NCBI RefSeq assembly: GCF_900103365.1
Contig: NZ_LT629703.1
Location: 5,008,501 to 5,072,500, forward strand
Direction: 5' to 3'
Source: Afipia sp. GAS231
GTDB taxonomy: Bacteria > Pseudomonadota > Alphaproteobacteria > Rhizobiales > Xanthobacteraceae
Length of the DNA stretch: 64,000 bases
Under the pieces are notes generated by a model. That model worked only from the letters and a program-made list of their open reading frames with translations, made no database searches and was not told the origin of the DNA. Positions 34,197 to 42,516 of this stretch are shown piece by piece. The position numbers and the translations under genes are program-made. The stretch's first letter is position 1. Every line of letters starts with the position of its first letter.

Positions 34197-35861
34197 ATGC
34201 GCGGACGGCGTGTGCTGATGGAATCCCTGGCCTCAAACGGCGTACGCCATATCTTCGGAAATCCCGGAACGACAGAGACACCGCTGCTGGATAGTTTGGC
34301 CGCCTATCCGCAGATCGACTATGTCATGGCCTTGCATGAAGGCGTCGCGGTCGGCGCGGCGAGCTTTTACGCGCAGGCCACCGGCCGCACCGCCTTTGCC
34401 AACGTTCACGTCGCGCCTGGACTGGGCAATGCGATGGGTTCGCTGTACGGCGCGTTGAAGGCCAATTCGCCCCTCATTGTCACCGCGGGACAGCAGGATA
34501 CGCGGATGCGGCTTGCGAACCCGCTGCTGGGGCATGATCTCGTTGCCATGGCCGCACCCGTTACCAAATGGAGCGTGCAGGCGGAGCGGGCGGACGAACT
34601 CGCTCCGATTTTGCGCCGCGCGTTCAAGGTCGCAACCGATGCCCCCAGCGGGCCAGTCTTCGTGTCGCTCCCGATCGACGTGATGGAGCAGGAAACCGCA
34701 GTCGAACCCGTCGTATCAGACAAATTGTGGCGTTCCGCGCATCTGGATCCCAAGGGGCTCGCGGAGGTCGCAGCACTTCTCTTGAAGTCAGCAAGGCCCG
34801 CGATCATTGCCGGCGATGATGTCGCACGCGCCGGAGCGCACGCGGGCCTCGTCGCGCTGACGGAGGCGATTGGCGCGTCGGTGTGGTTCGAGGGCTTGCG
34901 GGCCCATGCATCGTTTCCGACCAGCCATCCGAATTATCGCCAATCGCTTCCAGGCGATGCCGCCCAGGTACGTAAAGTCCTCGGGGATGCCGATCTCGTG
35001 CTGTTGTTGGGCGGCCCGTTCTTCGAAGACATCTGGTATGCGTCAGGTAGCCATTTCCCCGACAAGGCTGTCGTCGTGCAGATCGAGGAATCGTCCGAAC
35101 GGCTGGCGTTCAATCATCGGCTCGACGCAGGGCTGGTCGGCGACATGGCGGCCAGCATTGCCGGGTTGGCGGCAGCGATTCGCGCGCGGCAATCCCCCGA
35201 ATTCCGTCTTGCCGCGCAAAGCCGCAATCAGGCGTTGGCTGAGTTGAGTGTCCGCGAAAAGGAGGCGCACCGGTCGCGGCTGGAAAAGAGCTGGAACCGT
35301 GAACCGAGTTCGATGGCGCGGGTGATGGCCGAACTCCGGCGCGGCTTGCCTGACGACGCGGTCATCGTGGATGAAAGCATTACGGCCAGTCTCGATCTGG
35401 CGCGGACGTTCGACTATCGCGGCTTCGGCGATTATTTCGGCGGGCGCGGCGGCGGCATCGGTCAGGGATTTGCCGGTGCGATCGGTGTCAAGGTGGCGAT
35501 GCCCGATCGTCCGGTCGTTGCCGTCTCTGGCGACGGATCGGCGATGTACAGTATCCAGGCGCTGTGGAGTGCGGCTCACCACAAGTTGGGAATCGTATTC
35601 GTCGTTCTGTCGAACCGGGAGTATCGCATCCTCAAGCACAATGTCGACGTCTGGCGGAAGAATTTCGAGGCCGGAACGCAGCATCCCTATCAGCAGATGG
35701 ATCTGACAGGACCCGATCTTGATTTCGTGCCCTTGGCGGCCGGCATGGGGGTTGAAGGCATCAGGGTCGAAAAGGCCGACGACATCGCTTCGGTGGTGGC
35801 CAGCGCGGTTGCGAGCAATCGCCCTTATCTCGTCGAGATTGCCATCGAGGGGAAGCGGTGA
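34197..35861 (+). CDS. Thiamine-diphosphate-dependent decarboxylase/lyase family enzyme
   Basis: 554 residues from the ATG at 34197, preceded by GGAG; an upstream in-frame ATG at 34029 lacks a ribosome site. The three-domain ThDP enzyme shows GNPGTTETPLLDSL (Thr25 where benzoylformate decarboxylase has its active serine), the cofactor glutamate Glu48 in ALHEG, His71 in NVHVAPGLGNAMGS, and GDGSAMYSIQALW for ThDP and Mg. The late histidine of benzoylformate decarboxylase is not found, so the substrate should differ. It resembles the BFD/oxalyl-CoA-decarboxylase/acetolactate-synthase superfamily broadly. It is divergent from the LuxR/MHS pair and probably coregulated with it. Confidence 0.88.
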   Translation: MRGRRVLMESLASNGVRHIFGNPGTTETPLLDSLAAYPQIDYVMALHEGVAVGAASFYAQATGRTAFANVHVAPGLGNAMGSLYGALKANSPLIVTAGQQDTRMRLANPLLGHDLVAMAAPVTKWSVQAERADELAPILRRAFKVATDAPSGPVFVSLPIDVMEQETAVEPVVSDKLWRSAHLDPKGLAEVAALLLKSARPAIIAGDDVARAGAHAGLVALTEAIGASVWFEGLRAHASFPTSHPNYRQSLPGDAAQVRKVLGDADLVLLLGGPFFEDIWYASGSHFPDKAVVVQIEESSERLAFNHRLDAGLVGDMAASIAGLAAAIRARQSPEFRLAAQSRNQALAELSVREKEAHRSRLEKSWNREPSSMARVMAELRRGLPDDAVIVDESITASLDLARTFDYRGFGDYFGGRGGGIGQGFAGAIGVKVAMPDRPVVAVSGDGSAMYSIQALWSAAHHKLGIVFVVLSNREYRILKHNVDVWRKNFEAGTQHPYQQMDLTGPDLDFVPLAAGMGVEGIRVEKADDIASVVASAVASNRPYLVEIAIEGKR

Positions 35862-35891
35862 CGTGCGATCACGGAGCTTGCTAGGCTTTCT

Positions 35892-37673
35892 TCATTTCCG
35901 GCGTCCGAAGCTGGCCGGTCCCGGCGGTGGCGCGTGACGCACCGGCTCCGCCGCGTTCCACGTCGGTTGCGAGGGTGTCGCGGATTTGTTGGCCTCATCG
36001 GCATCAAACCTGCGGAATTCGCTGAGATCGGTCGTGGGCGTTTCGAAAGAGCCAAGGATCTTGCGGAGCAGGTCGGGCTTCCTGAAGAGCATGATACCGA
36101 AGGCGATCAGCAGGACCTGGAGGATATTCGGCGATTGCCAATCCGGATCGTAGCCTTGTGCTGCCGAACTGTTGTTGAAGGTGCCGCTCGCAGGCGCTTT
36201 GCGCTCAGCCGGCGCGACGACGTTCGCCGCCGGCGCACCGACCTGCTTCGGTGAATCTAACTGCACCATCGTTGCACCGTTGGCGCCCTTACATCCGTCC
36301 GGGTAGGATGGCCCATAGCAAGCTGGACCGGAATTCATCGCGCGGCCGAGCTCCACCACCTGCGCCGGGTTGAACACGTTCATCAGCTTCGACAGGTTTC
36401 CGTCCTTGGGCCAGTAGATGAACAGCAAGGCCGCCCATGTCAAAGCGAGCGGGATCATCAACTTGGACGTCAGGCCGAGGATGTTGCGGCGCTCGCGCAA
36501 CTCCCATTCGGTCCAGGCGATGGCGGCATCGTGCCATCGCCGGAAGGCCTCGCGGTCGTTGAAATACATCAGCAACAGGTTTTGCGCCGGCCGCTGCGGT
36601 TGCTCCAGCGGCTTGCCCTGGGCATCGCGCGGATAGGCGATCGCGGCCAACATACCCGGATAGGTCATCGCGGCCATACGCCCGCGCCGGCCGAACGCCG
36701 GTGCCGCAAGGGTGCGGGTGTCGCGGCGCTGCCGCGCCGGATTCATCAGTTCGCCGCCGAGCTCGGCGATGGCATCGATACGGTCCCTGGCGGTCGGATG
36801 GCTGCCCTCCGCATGATCGGCAATCCCGTCGAACAGCATGGCCTCGACGCGATAGCTGCCCTCGAAGGCGCCGCGGCCGCCGATCTTCGCGATCGCGCTG
36901 ATCAGGGCTTCGGGGAAATGCGTGACGCGGATGGCTTCGCCGTCGGCGATGTAGTCGCGGCCCAGTTTCAGGCCGCGCCGCGCCACGCGAGCGAGCTGCA
37001 TCGACATCGCCGTCACCGCGCTGCTCGCCAGCATCACCAGCATGAAGGGCGGAAAGATCAGCGGAACGAGCATCTGCCGCCAGCTTTCGAACCGCAGCGG
37101 ATTGTTCATCTGCATGATCACGGCGGTGCGCATCAGCGCGTGGTTGGCGGCCAACAGCTTGGTATCGCCGAGGCGGATATGCGAGGCTTCATGGGCCAGC
37201 ACCGCCGCAAGCTCGTCGTCGTCGAGCCGTTCGAGAAGGCCACGCGTGACCGCGATCAGGCCCCGGTTCGGCCCTTCGCCCACGGTCACCGCGTTGGGCT
37301 CGCTGGTTTCGATAATTCCGAAGCGGGGGAGACGGACGCCGAGCGCGGTGCATTGCTCCTCGGCGATCTGGACGAAGCGAGGCTCGTCCTGGCGCGTCAC
37401 GATCCGCACACCGAGTTCGCGCGTCACGGCCTTGGCGTGACCGCGGTACATACGCCAGAATATCAGTCCGGCCACGATCGCGATCGGCACCGCGTAGCGG
37501 ACCGCATATCCGAGCGGGTTGGAGATGATGGTATGCTCATGGTCCCACTTGAGCAGGACCATCGTTGCCGCAAAGGCGCCGATCAGCTCGAACGCCAGGA
37601 TATAACCCAGCACCAGCCAGGCAGTCCAACGCCGGTTATGCGCGGCGTGCGTGATGTAGCCGTGAACCGCCAT
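35892..37673 (-). CDS. M48-family membrane metalloprotease
   Basis: 593 residues. Two N-terminal membrane segments (about 20-45 and 60-80) precede the peptidase domain. The zinc motif HEASH is in AVLAHEASHIRLGD and the third ligand region follows some 70 residues later. A further membrane segment lies near residue 405 and another near 530. The C-terminal half is proline-rich and variable. It begins 18 bp after lemA on the same strand. LemA plus M48 (HtpX-like) pairs are a common envelope-stress arrangement. The protease would degrade misfolded membrane proteins at the inner membrane. Confidence 0.92.
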   Translation of the reverse strand: MAVHGYITHAAHNRRWTAWLVLGYILAFELIGAFAATMVLLKWDHEHTIISNPLGYAVRYAVPIAIVAGLIFWRMYRGHAKAVTRELGVRIVTRQDEPRFVQIAEEQCTALGVRLPRFGIIETSEPNAVTVGEGPNRGLIAVTRGLLERLDDDELAAVLAHEASHIRLGDTKLLAANHALMRTAVIMQMNNPLRFESWRQMLVPLIFPPFMLVMLASSAVTAMSMQLARVARRGLKLGRDYIADGEAIRVTHFPEALISAIAKIGGRGAFEGSYRVEAMLFDGIADHAEGSHPTARDRIDAIAELGGELMNPARQRRDTRTLAAPAFGRRGRMAAMTYPGMLAAIAYPRDAQGKPLEQPQRPAQNLLLMYFNDREAFRRWHDAAIAWTEWELRERRNILGLTSKLMIPLALTWAALLFIYWPKDGNLSKLMNVFNPAQVVELGRAMNSGPACYGPSYPDGCKGANGATMVQLDSPKQVGAPAANVVAPAERKAPASGTFNNSSAAQGYDPDWQSPNILQVLLIAFGIMLFRKPDLLRKILGSFETPTTDLSEFRRFDADEANKSATPSQPTWNAAEPVRHAPPPGPASFGRRK

Positions 37674-37691
37674 CGCACAATGCTCCCTGGC

Positions 37692-38339
37692 TCAGAGAGA
37701 GACCTTGACCGGCTCCGCGAATTCGGCGCGGCGTTCACCGAGCGTGAATTTTTCGCGCGGAGGGTTTTTGGTGATCATCGCGATGAAATTGGCCGGGAAG
37801 GCGCGGCAGACCGAATTCAATTCCTCGACCGCCAGATTGTAGAACTTGCGCGCTGCGGTGATGCGATCTTCGATTCGGATCAGGTCATTGCGCAAGGTGC
37901 CGTAATGCGCGGCGCTGGCAAGCTCCGGATACTTTTCGCTAACGGTAAAGAGATTTTGCAGCACGTTGGCGATCTGGGTCTCGCTGCGGATCACGCCGCC
38001 ACCGCCGCTGCCGAGCGCTTCCAGCGCGTCGATACGGGCGTCGAGCACATCCCGGATCACGTCATGTTCTTTCGTCGCAAAGGCGCGGACGACTTCGACC
38101 AGATTGCCGATCAAGGTATGGCGTTCGATCAGCAGCGCGTCGACGTCGCCGTAGGCGGCATCCGCGCGCTCGTCGAGCTGGCCGATCAACGCATGCTGCG
38201 AGCGGATTTTCAGGACCAGCCACAGCGCGGCGCCGGCCAGCAGGAACATCCACCACTGGTCGAGCGCGAAGTTGGCAGCCCGAACCATACGACCCGAAAA
38301 ATCGATCGCCTGCAGGAAAGTCTGGTCTGTTGCAGCCAT
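37692..38339 (-). CDS. LemA family protein
   Basis: 215 residues. A single N-terminal membrane anchor (about 27-45, WMFLLAGAALWLVLK) is followed by a long helical bundle with the family's IGNLVEVVRAF, TAARKFYNLAVEELN and FPANFI motifs. LemA proteins are exposed helical membrane proteins of unknown biochemical role that accompany M48 proteases or TPM proteins. It is the first gene of a two-gene operon with the protease at 35892. Confidence 0.93.
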   Translation of the reverse strand: MAATDQTFLQAIDFSGRMVRAANFALDQWWMFLLAGAALWLVLKIRSQHALIGQLDERADAAYGDVDALLIERHTLIGNLVEVVRAFATKEHDVIRDVLDARIDALEALGSGGGGVIRSETQIANVLQNLFTVSEKYPELASAAHYGTLRNDLIRIEDRITAARKFYNLAVEELNSVCRAFPANFIAMITKNPPREKFTLGERRAEFAEPVKVSL

Positions 38340-38470
38340 AATGCGTCCCCGTGAGTATAATTTTCCAACTATCTGTACGGCGATCCCTCTAACATTTCAG
38401 GAAACCGGTGATTAAAACTCTAACGACTTTTCCCATGTTGGTTTACGAACAGTCTCCCGAGATATGACGA

Positions 38471-39304
38471 GTGAAGCCAATGCCCCTCTGGACCTGCGAA
38501 CAATGCGGTGCCCAGTTTCCCGACAGCGCCACGCCGCCGGCGGCGTGTTTGATCTGCGAGGACGAGCGGCAATACGTGAACTGGAAGGGCCAGACCTGGC
38601 TCACAAGCGAGGAACTGGCGAAGCGACATAGACTGATGTGGCGCGACGATCTCGGCCTTGCCGGCATTGGCCTTGAGCCGGGCTTTGCGATCGGGCAACG
38701 CGCGCTGCTGGTACCTACGGGCGATGGCTGCGTGATGTGGGATTGCGTGCCGCTGGTGACTCCGGAAGCGATCGAATATGTCCGCTCGCTCGGCGGGCTG
38801 AAGGCGATTGCGGTGTCGCATCCGCATTTTTATGGCGCGGTCGCCGACTGGAGCGAGGCGTTCGGCGGCGTGCCGGTCTATCTGCATGGCGACGATCGCG
38901 CTTTCGTTACGCGCGCCTATCCCGCCATCGTGCCGTGGAGCGGCGATAGCCACAGGCTGTCGGACGACATCCTTCTGGTGCGGACCGGCGGCCATTTTTC
39001 CGGTGCCACCATCCTGCATTGGGGCGCAGGCGCCAGCGGCCGGGGCGCATTGCTGACGGGCGATGTTGCGATGGTGGCATCCGACCGCCGGCACCTCAGC
39101 TTCATGTACAGCTACCCGAACTACATTCCCATGAACGCAACGGCAGTGACGAGAATTGCGCGCGCGGTCGCGCCGCTTACGTTCGATCGCATCTATGGCG
39201 CGTGGTGGGGCCGCAATATCAGCTCGGACGGCAAGGCGGCCTTCGAGATGTCCGTTCGGCGCTATCTTGCGGCGATCTCCGATCAGGAAAATCTGTCTAT
39301 TTGA
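38471..39304 (+). CDS. Metallo-beta-lactamase-fold protein with N-terminal zinc ribbon
   Basis: 277 residues from a GTG (an ATG at 38480 is an alternative). Cys9/Cys12 and Cys26/Cys29 form a CxxC-CxxC zinc-ribbon or rubredoxin-like knuckle. The rest reads as an MBL-fold hydrolase, with AVSHPHFYGAVADW in place of the canonical HxHxDH, and LVRTGGHFSGATILHW later. Two histidines of the first metal motif are kept but the aspartate-histidine pair is missing, so metal binding may be altered. The gene is monocistronic between lemA and a palindromic repeat. The substrate is unknown. Confidence 0.82.
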   Translation: MKPMPLWTCEQCGAQFPDSATPPAACLICEDERQYVNWKGQTWLTSEELAKRHRLMWRDDLGLAGIGLEPGFAIGQRALLVPTGDGCVMWDCVPLVTPEAIEYVRSLGGLKAIAVSHPHFYGAVADWSEAFGGVPVYLHGDDRAFVTRAYPAIVPWSGDSHRLSDDILLVRTGGHFSGATILHWGAGASGRGALLTGDVAMVASDRRHLSFMYSYPNYIPMNATAVTRIARAVAPLTFDRIYGAWWGRNISSDGKAAFEMSVRRYLAAISDQENLSI

Positions 39305-39307
39305 TCC

Positions 39308-39381
39308 GAGCATGATCTCGGGGCAAACGCTTCGCGTTTGTCCCGAGGGAAAGCCGGTGGCCAATTTTCCGGATCATGCTC
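39308..39381. repeat. Rhizobiales-type palindromic intergenic element
   Basis: Outer inverted arms GAGCATGATC (39308-39317) and GATCATGCTC (39372-39381) enclose a strong hairpin (39317-39347; arm CTCGGGGCAAACGC, loop TTC). The element lies between two convergent stops and may terminate both transcripts. Elements of this sequence type are scattered through Bradyrhizobium-like genomes. Confidence 0.8.
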
Positions 39382-40469
39382 TAGCGGTGCACTCTGGCCG
39401 TTCCAGCCAGCTTGCGTTCGACGCGTTCCTCCTGCGCCGGCTGCAACGGGATCGGATTGCTTCGGGTTTCGCTGAACCAGCCGCCGAAGCGCGTCATCAA
39501 GGAGGCCTGTTCGGGGGCTTCTCCGTCAGGCACAAAGGGGTCGGCGTAGCATCGGGCGCCGGCCTCTCTCGCGATGCCAGCCACGCTTTCGGTCATGGCA
39601 GGCGCGCCGGCGGTATAGACCACGTCATCCGGTGTCAGCCTTGGCAAGTGATCGGTCGGCCTGCCGCTGCGAACGGCGCGCGAGATGTCCTGCGGTTCCG
39701 ACACCACAGGAATGAGGGTGACGTTGGGAAACAGCGCCAGCCGGCACAGTGCAGCGTGCATGTAGAGCGACCGGATGTTCCGCGCCGCGACCACAAAGAC
39801 CAATTCGCGTTGCGGGCGCTCCAGGATCGCGGCGGTGGCGACAGACCACATCGGAGCGAAGCCGGTGCCGCTGGCGACGAGAACAACGCGGCCGGCATGG
39901 CCTTCCCGGAAAAAGGCACTGCCGAACGGGCCCGTCAGCCTGACGCGGTGTCCGGTTTGGATCTCGCGGCCCAGTGCCGAGGATACCTTGCCACCCGTCA
40001 GCCTGCGGACATGAAAGTGCAGCACGCGGTCATTCGGGGGGCCTTCCAGCGGATAGGTCGGGCTGTAAGACCTTGCCGGAAATCCGCGAAACTGCAGCTT
40101 GCAATATTGGCCGGGAAGGAAATCCAGCGGCTTCGCCAGTTCCACGTCGACGCCGGCGACGTCTGGTGCGAGGCGAACGATTTTTGCCACGCGCGCCGGC
40201 AGGGTGACCTGGTCGGGCGCGGCCTCGGTGGTGATCCCGATATCGGAGATGATCCGCGCCTGGCAGGCGTGGATCATGTCGTCGCCCGGCAGATGGCCGC
40301 CGAATACTTCGCCGTCAACGAGGCGCACGCGGCAGGTGCCACAGACGCCGGAGCGACAGTCGTGCGGCAGGTCGACGCCGTTCATCAACGCCCAGTCGAG
40401 CAACAGGTCGCCGCAGTTGGCGAGAAACGGCTCGTCGTTGACGGTAACCTTGCAGATCTTTCGCATCAT
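39381..40469 (-). CDS. Ferredoxin-NAD(P)H oxidoreductase ([2Fe-2S] plus FAD)
   Basis: 362 residues. The N-terminal plant-type [2Fe-2S] domain contains DCRSGVCGTCRVRLVDGEV with a later cysteine in MIHACQ. The FAD domain has ARSYSPTYPL, and the NAD(P) domain has VASGTGFAPM. This order (ferredoxin first) is that of phenol-hydroxylase P5 and methane-monooxygenase-C-type reductases. It moves electrons from NAD(P)H to a partner. The start codon overlaps the stop of the cytochrome gene upstream (ATGA), so the two proteins are probably made in step. The cytochrome b/heme protein at 40466 is therefore the probable electron partner. No oxygenase gene adjoins. Confidence 0.9.
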   Translation of the reverse strand: MMRKICKVTVNDEPFLANCGDLLLDWALMNGVDLPHDCRSGVCGTCRVRLVDGEVFGGHLPGDDMIHACQARIISDIGITTEAAPDQVTLPARVAKIVRLAPDVAGVDVELAKPLDFLPGQYCKLQFRGFPARSYSPTYPLEGPPNDRVLHFHVRRLTGGKVSSALGREIQTGHRVRLTGPFGSAFFREGHAGRVVLVASGTGFAPMWSVATAAILERPQRELVFVVAARNIRSLYMHAALCRLALFPNVTLIPVVSEPQDISRAVRSGRPTDHLPRLTPDDVVYTAGAPAMTESVAGIAREAGARCYADPFVPDGEAPEQASLMTRFGGWFSETRSNPIPLQPAQEERVERKLAGTARVHR

Positions 40470-42301
40470 TCCACCTCGAGACGAATGGGGCGGACATGCC
40501 GCGTGTGCCGGATCTGGCTGTGATCGAAGGCTGCGACCCGCATGAAGACGCCACTGCGGATCGGTACGTCATATTCGCTGCCGGTATCGATCCGACGCGC
40601 GACTTCGAGCGCCCAGTGACCGGAAGCCCAGCGCGCGGCGCATCTGACGTCGGCGCGGTCGCCGGAGAACTCGCCGTCCACGATGACGCCGGGGATCACC
40701 GTGCCGATCGGAAGCCGGGCGTCGGCATCTGCGGAATAGGGAACGGTTTCCGCTTCGGTCATGAACCAGCGTGCGCCTTCGCTCTCGCCGTGGTTGGGGT
40801 CGAGGTCGATATGGCCCATCGCTGCTGTCGTTTCCGCAACCACCCTGGGCAGGCGGAGCGGCGCGATCAGGCGGCTCTTGGTGATGCCGCTGCTGTTGTC
40901 GGCGTCGACCGTGAAATTGTCCCGGTAGTTGACCGTGCCGGGGTCCGGGGCGAAGCCGCCTCTGTAGGGAATGATGTTGGCCGCCTGCATCGGCGTCGGA
41001 TCCACCGGCGGTCCGATATGGGCGTCGTCCATCCCGCCGGTCGGGCCGCCGCTGGTCGCCTTCCACTGCCAGACGTCGACATAGCCGGATTCTGTGAAAT
41101 GCAGCCCGCGGCCGGTCATGGTGGCCGGCGCGTTCGGGATCGGATGCGGTCCGGCGTGAAAGGTGCGGTCTCCCGCCAGCGTGCCATCGGACGTGGTCAG
41201 CAGCACCGAGAATTTGTCCTCGTTGTAGTCATGCTCGTCGCCGATGTCATAACCGGCGCGGAGCAGGTGCCATCCATCGGCCTCCTTGACCAGCGGCAGA
41301 TGTTTCAGCGAGCGCGTCGGGTCTTCCCATGTGAAGAGGAAATACGCCCAGGTCCCGTCATGCACAGCGCGGATATCGATTCTGGATTCGCCTTTACCGT
41401 CGAAATTTCCGCCTTCGCCGGTCACCAGCGAGAATGGCGTGATGCCGCGCCAAGCGCGGTCGGAAGTGTCGCCGTCCAGCAGCGGTGCATTGGCTGAGTT
41501 GATGCGGTGGACCTGCAGATGGTCGACGGTCAATCGATCCGCCGCCACGATCGCCGAAGCGCCGGTGATCGCCACGGCCGCCGCGACCACGAAGGCATTG
41601 GCCTGCAGCGTCGGGCTTCTCGATTTTGCGGGGCGGGTTTTGGCAGGTGCGGCGGGCTTTGGTTCAGATGACGGCGGATTGAACCCTGGCGGTGGCTGTC
41701 GCATCCGCGCCGATTGTTCGGCCAGCATGCCGAGCAATTCGACGGCATCGAGCCGCGGCGGTGGCGCCGGCAGCGGGGCAGGGCGAAAGATACGCAACAG
41801 CTGCGCTGCGCCGCCGATCCTGAATTGAGCCACGATATGAAGCACGACGAAGGCCAGGATCACCCAGGTCCCGACCCAGTGCAGCATCGCCACGTCGTAG
41901 CCGGAGTAAAAGCCGAAATACAGCAGACCGCCGCTGAGCAGCAGCGTCAGCATCGACACAAAGAATATCCAGTAGAGCAGCGCATTCACGGCACTCAGCC
42001 TCGCCTGACCGCGGCTGAAAAGGCCGCGCAGGCGAACCCCGTCGAGCTGGACGCGCCGTCCGAGGCCGGACCTGATCATGTAAATGGTGTAGCCGAGCGC
42101 GACCGCGACCAGCACGACGGCAGCCTGCATATGCGCGGTCCACACGCTGTCGCGCGGCAGGAAGACGTCGAACAGATTGATCCAGGTTCGGTCGGGTGAC
42201 TCCGTTGCGATGCGCAAGCCGCTGAATAGCGCCACGGCGAATGCCGCGACGAACAACCAGTGCAGGATGATCGTTCCATAGTCTGTCTTGCGATGCCTCA
42301 C
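40466..42301 (-). CDS. Cytochrome b561-type membrane protein fused to ethylbenzene-dehydrogenase-like heme domain
   Basis: 611 residues. The N-terminal part (about 1-165) has four predicted membrane helices with histidines in helix 1 (TIILHWLFVAAFAVALFSGL) and later helices (MLHWVGTWVILAFVVLHIVA), as in cytochrome b561 proteins. A proline-rich linker (about 180-225) leads to a further hydrophobic stretch (about 230-250). Then comes a periplasmic domain like the gamma subunit of ethylbenzene/dimethylsulfide dehydrogenases (EB_dh), a beta-sandwich binding heme b; it contains FLFTWEDPTRS and PHPIPNAPATMTG. No molybdenum dehydrogenase is nearby. It shares an ATGA junction with the reductase gene. 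It may pass electrons between the membrane and periplasm. Confidence 0.82.
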   Translation of the reverse strand: MRHRKTDYGTIILHWLFVAAFAVALFSGLRIATESPDRTWINLFDVFLPRDSVWTAHMQAAVVLVAVALGYTIYMIRSGLGRRVQLDGVRLRGLFSRGQARLSAVNALLYWIFFVSMLTLLLSGGLLYFGFYSGYDVAMLHWVGTWVILAFVVLHIVAQFRIGGAAQLLRIFRPAPLPAPPPRLDAVELLGMLAEQSARMRQPPPGFNPPSSEPKPAAPAKTRPAKSRSPTLQANAFVVAAAVAITGASAIVAADRLTVDHLQVHRINSANAPLLDGDTSDRAWRGITPFSLVTGEGGNFDGKGESRIDIRAVHDGTWAYFLFTWEDPTRSLKHLPLVKEADGWHLLRAGYDIGDEHDYNEDKFSVLLTTSDGTLAGDRTFHAGPHPIPNAPATMTGRGLHFTESGYVDVWQWKATSGGPTGGMDDAHIGPPVDPTPMQAANIIPYRGGFAPDPGTVNYRDNFTVDADNSSGITKSRLIAPLRLPRVVAETTAAMGHIDLDPNHGESEGARWFMTEAETVPYSADADARLPIGTVIPGVIVDGEFSGDRADVRCAARWASGHWALEVARRIDTGSEYDVPIRSGVFMRVAAFDHSQIRHTRHVRPIRLEVE

Positions 42302-42516
42302 GCCTACGCCCCGCTACATAAGACAGCAACGAGCGGCGTCGGTGCCAACGCTGTTGCTGCCGCGATGGTCCCCAAGACCGCCGCTTGGAAGACCATCGTT
42401 TAGAAAATCATCATCGAGATCATCGTGATGCCCGCGCCGGCCGATGACGAAATGCGCGCCGGCCTCCAGCGCCCCCCGAACGATATGGAGGGCGCTGGAA
42501 GTCGCGCCGCGCGCCG
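42302..42516. other. Short intergenic region
   Basis: 215 bases between two leftward genes. No convincing frame. It should contain the promoter of the cytochrome gene and perhaps a terminator for the repetitive-protein gene; no T-run hairpin was recognised. Confidence 0.3.

Noticed and set aside
36531..38354. 607-codon frame opposite the M48 and lemA genes
   Set aside because: Covers two genes with clear family motifs; its translation is His/Arg-rich and without domain features.
39156..40523. 455-codon rightward frame across the MBL end and reductase gene
   Set aside because: Runs through a palindromic intergenic element and the reductase antisense strand; no protein resemblance.
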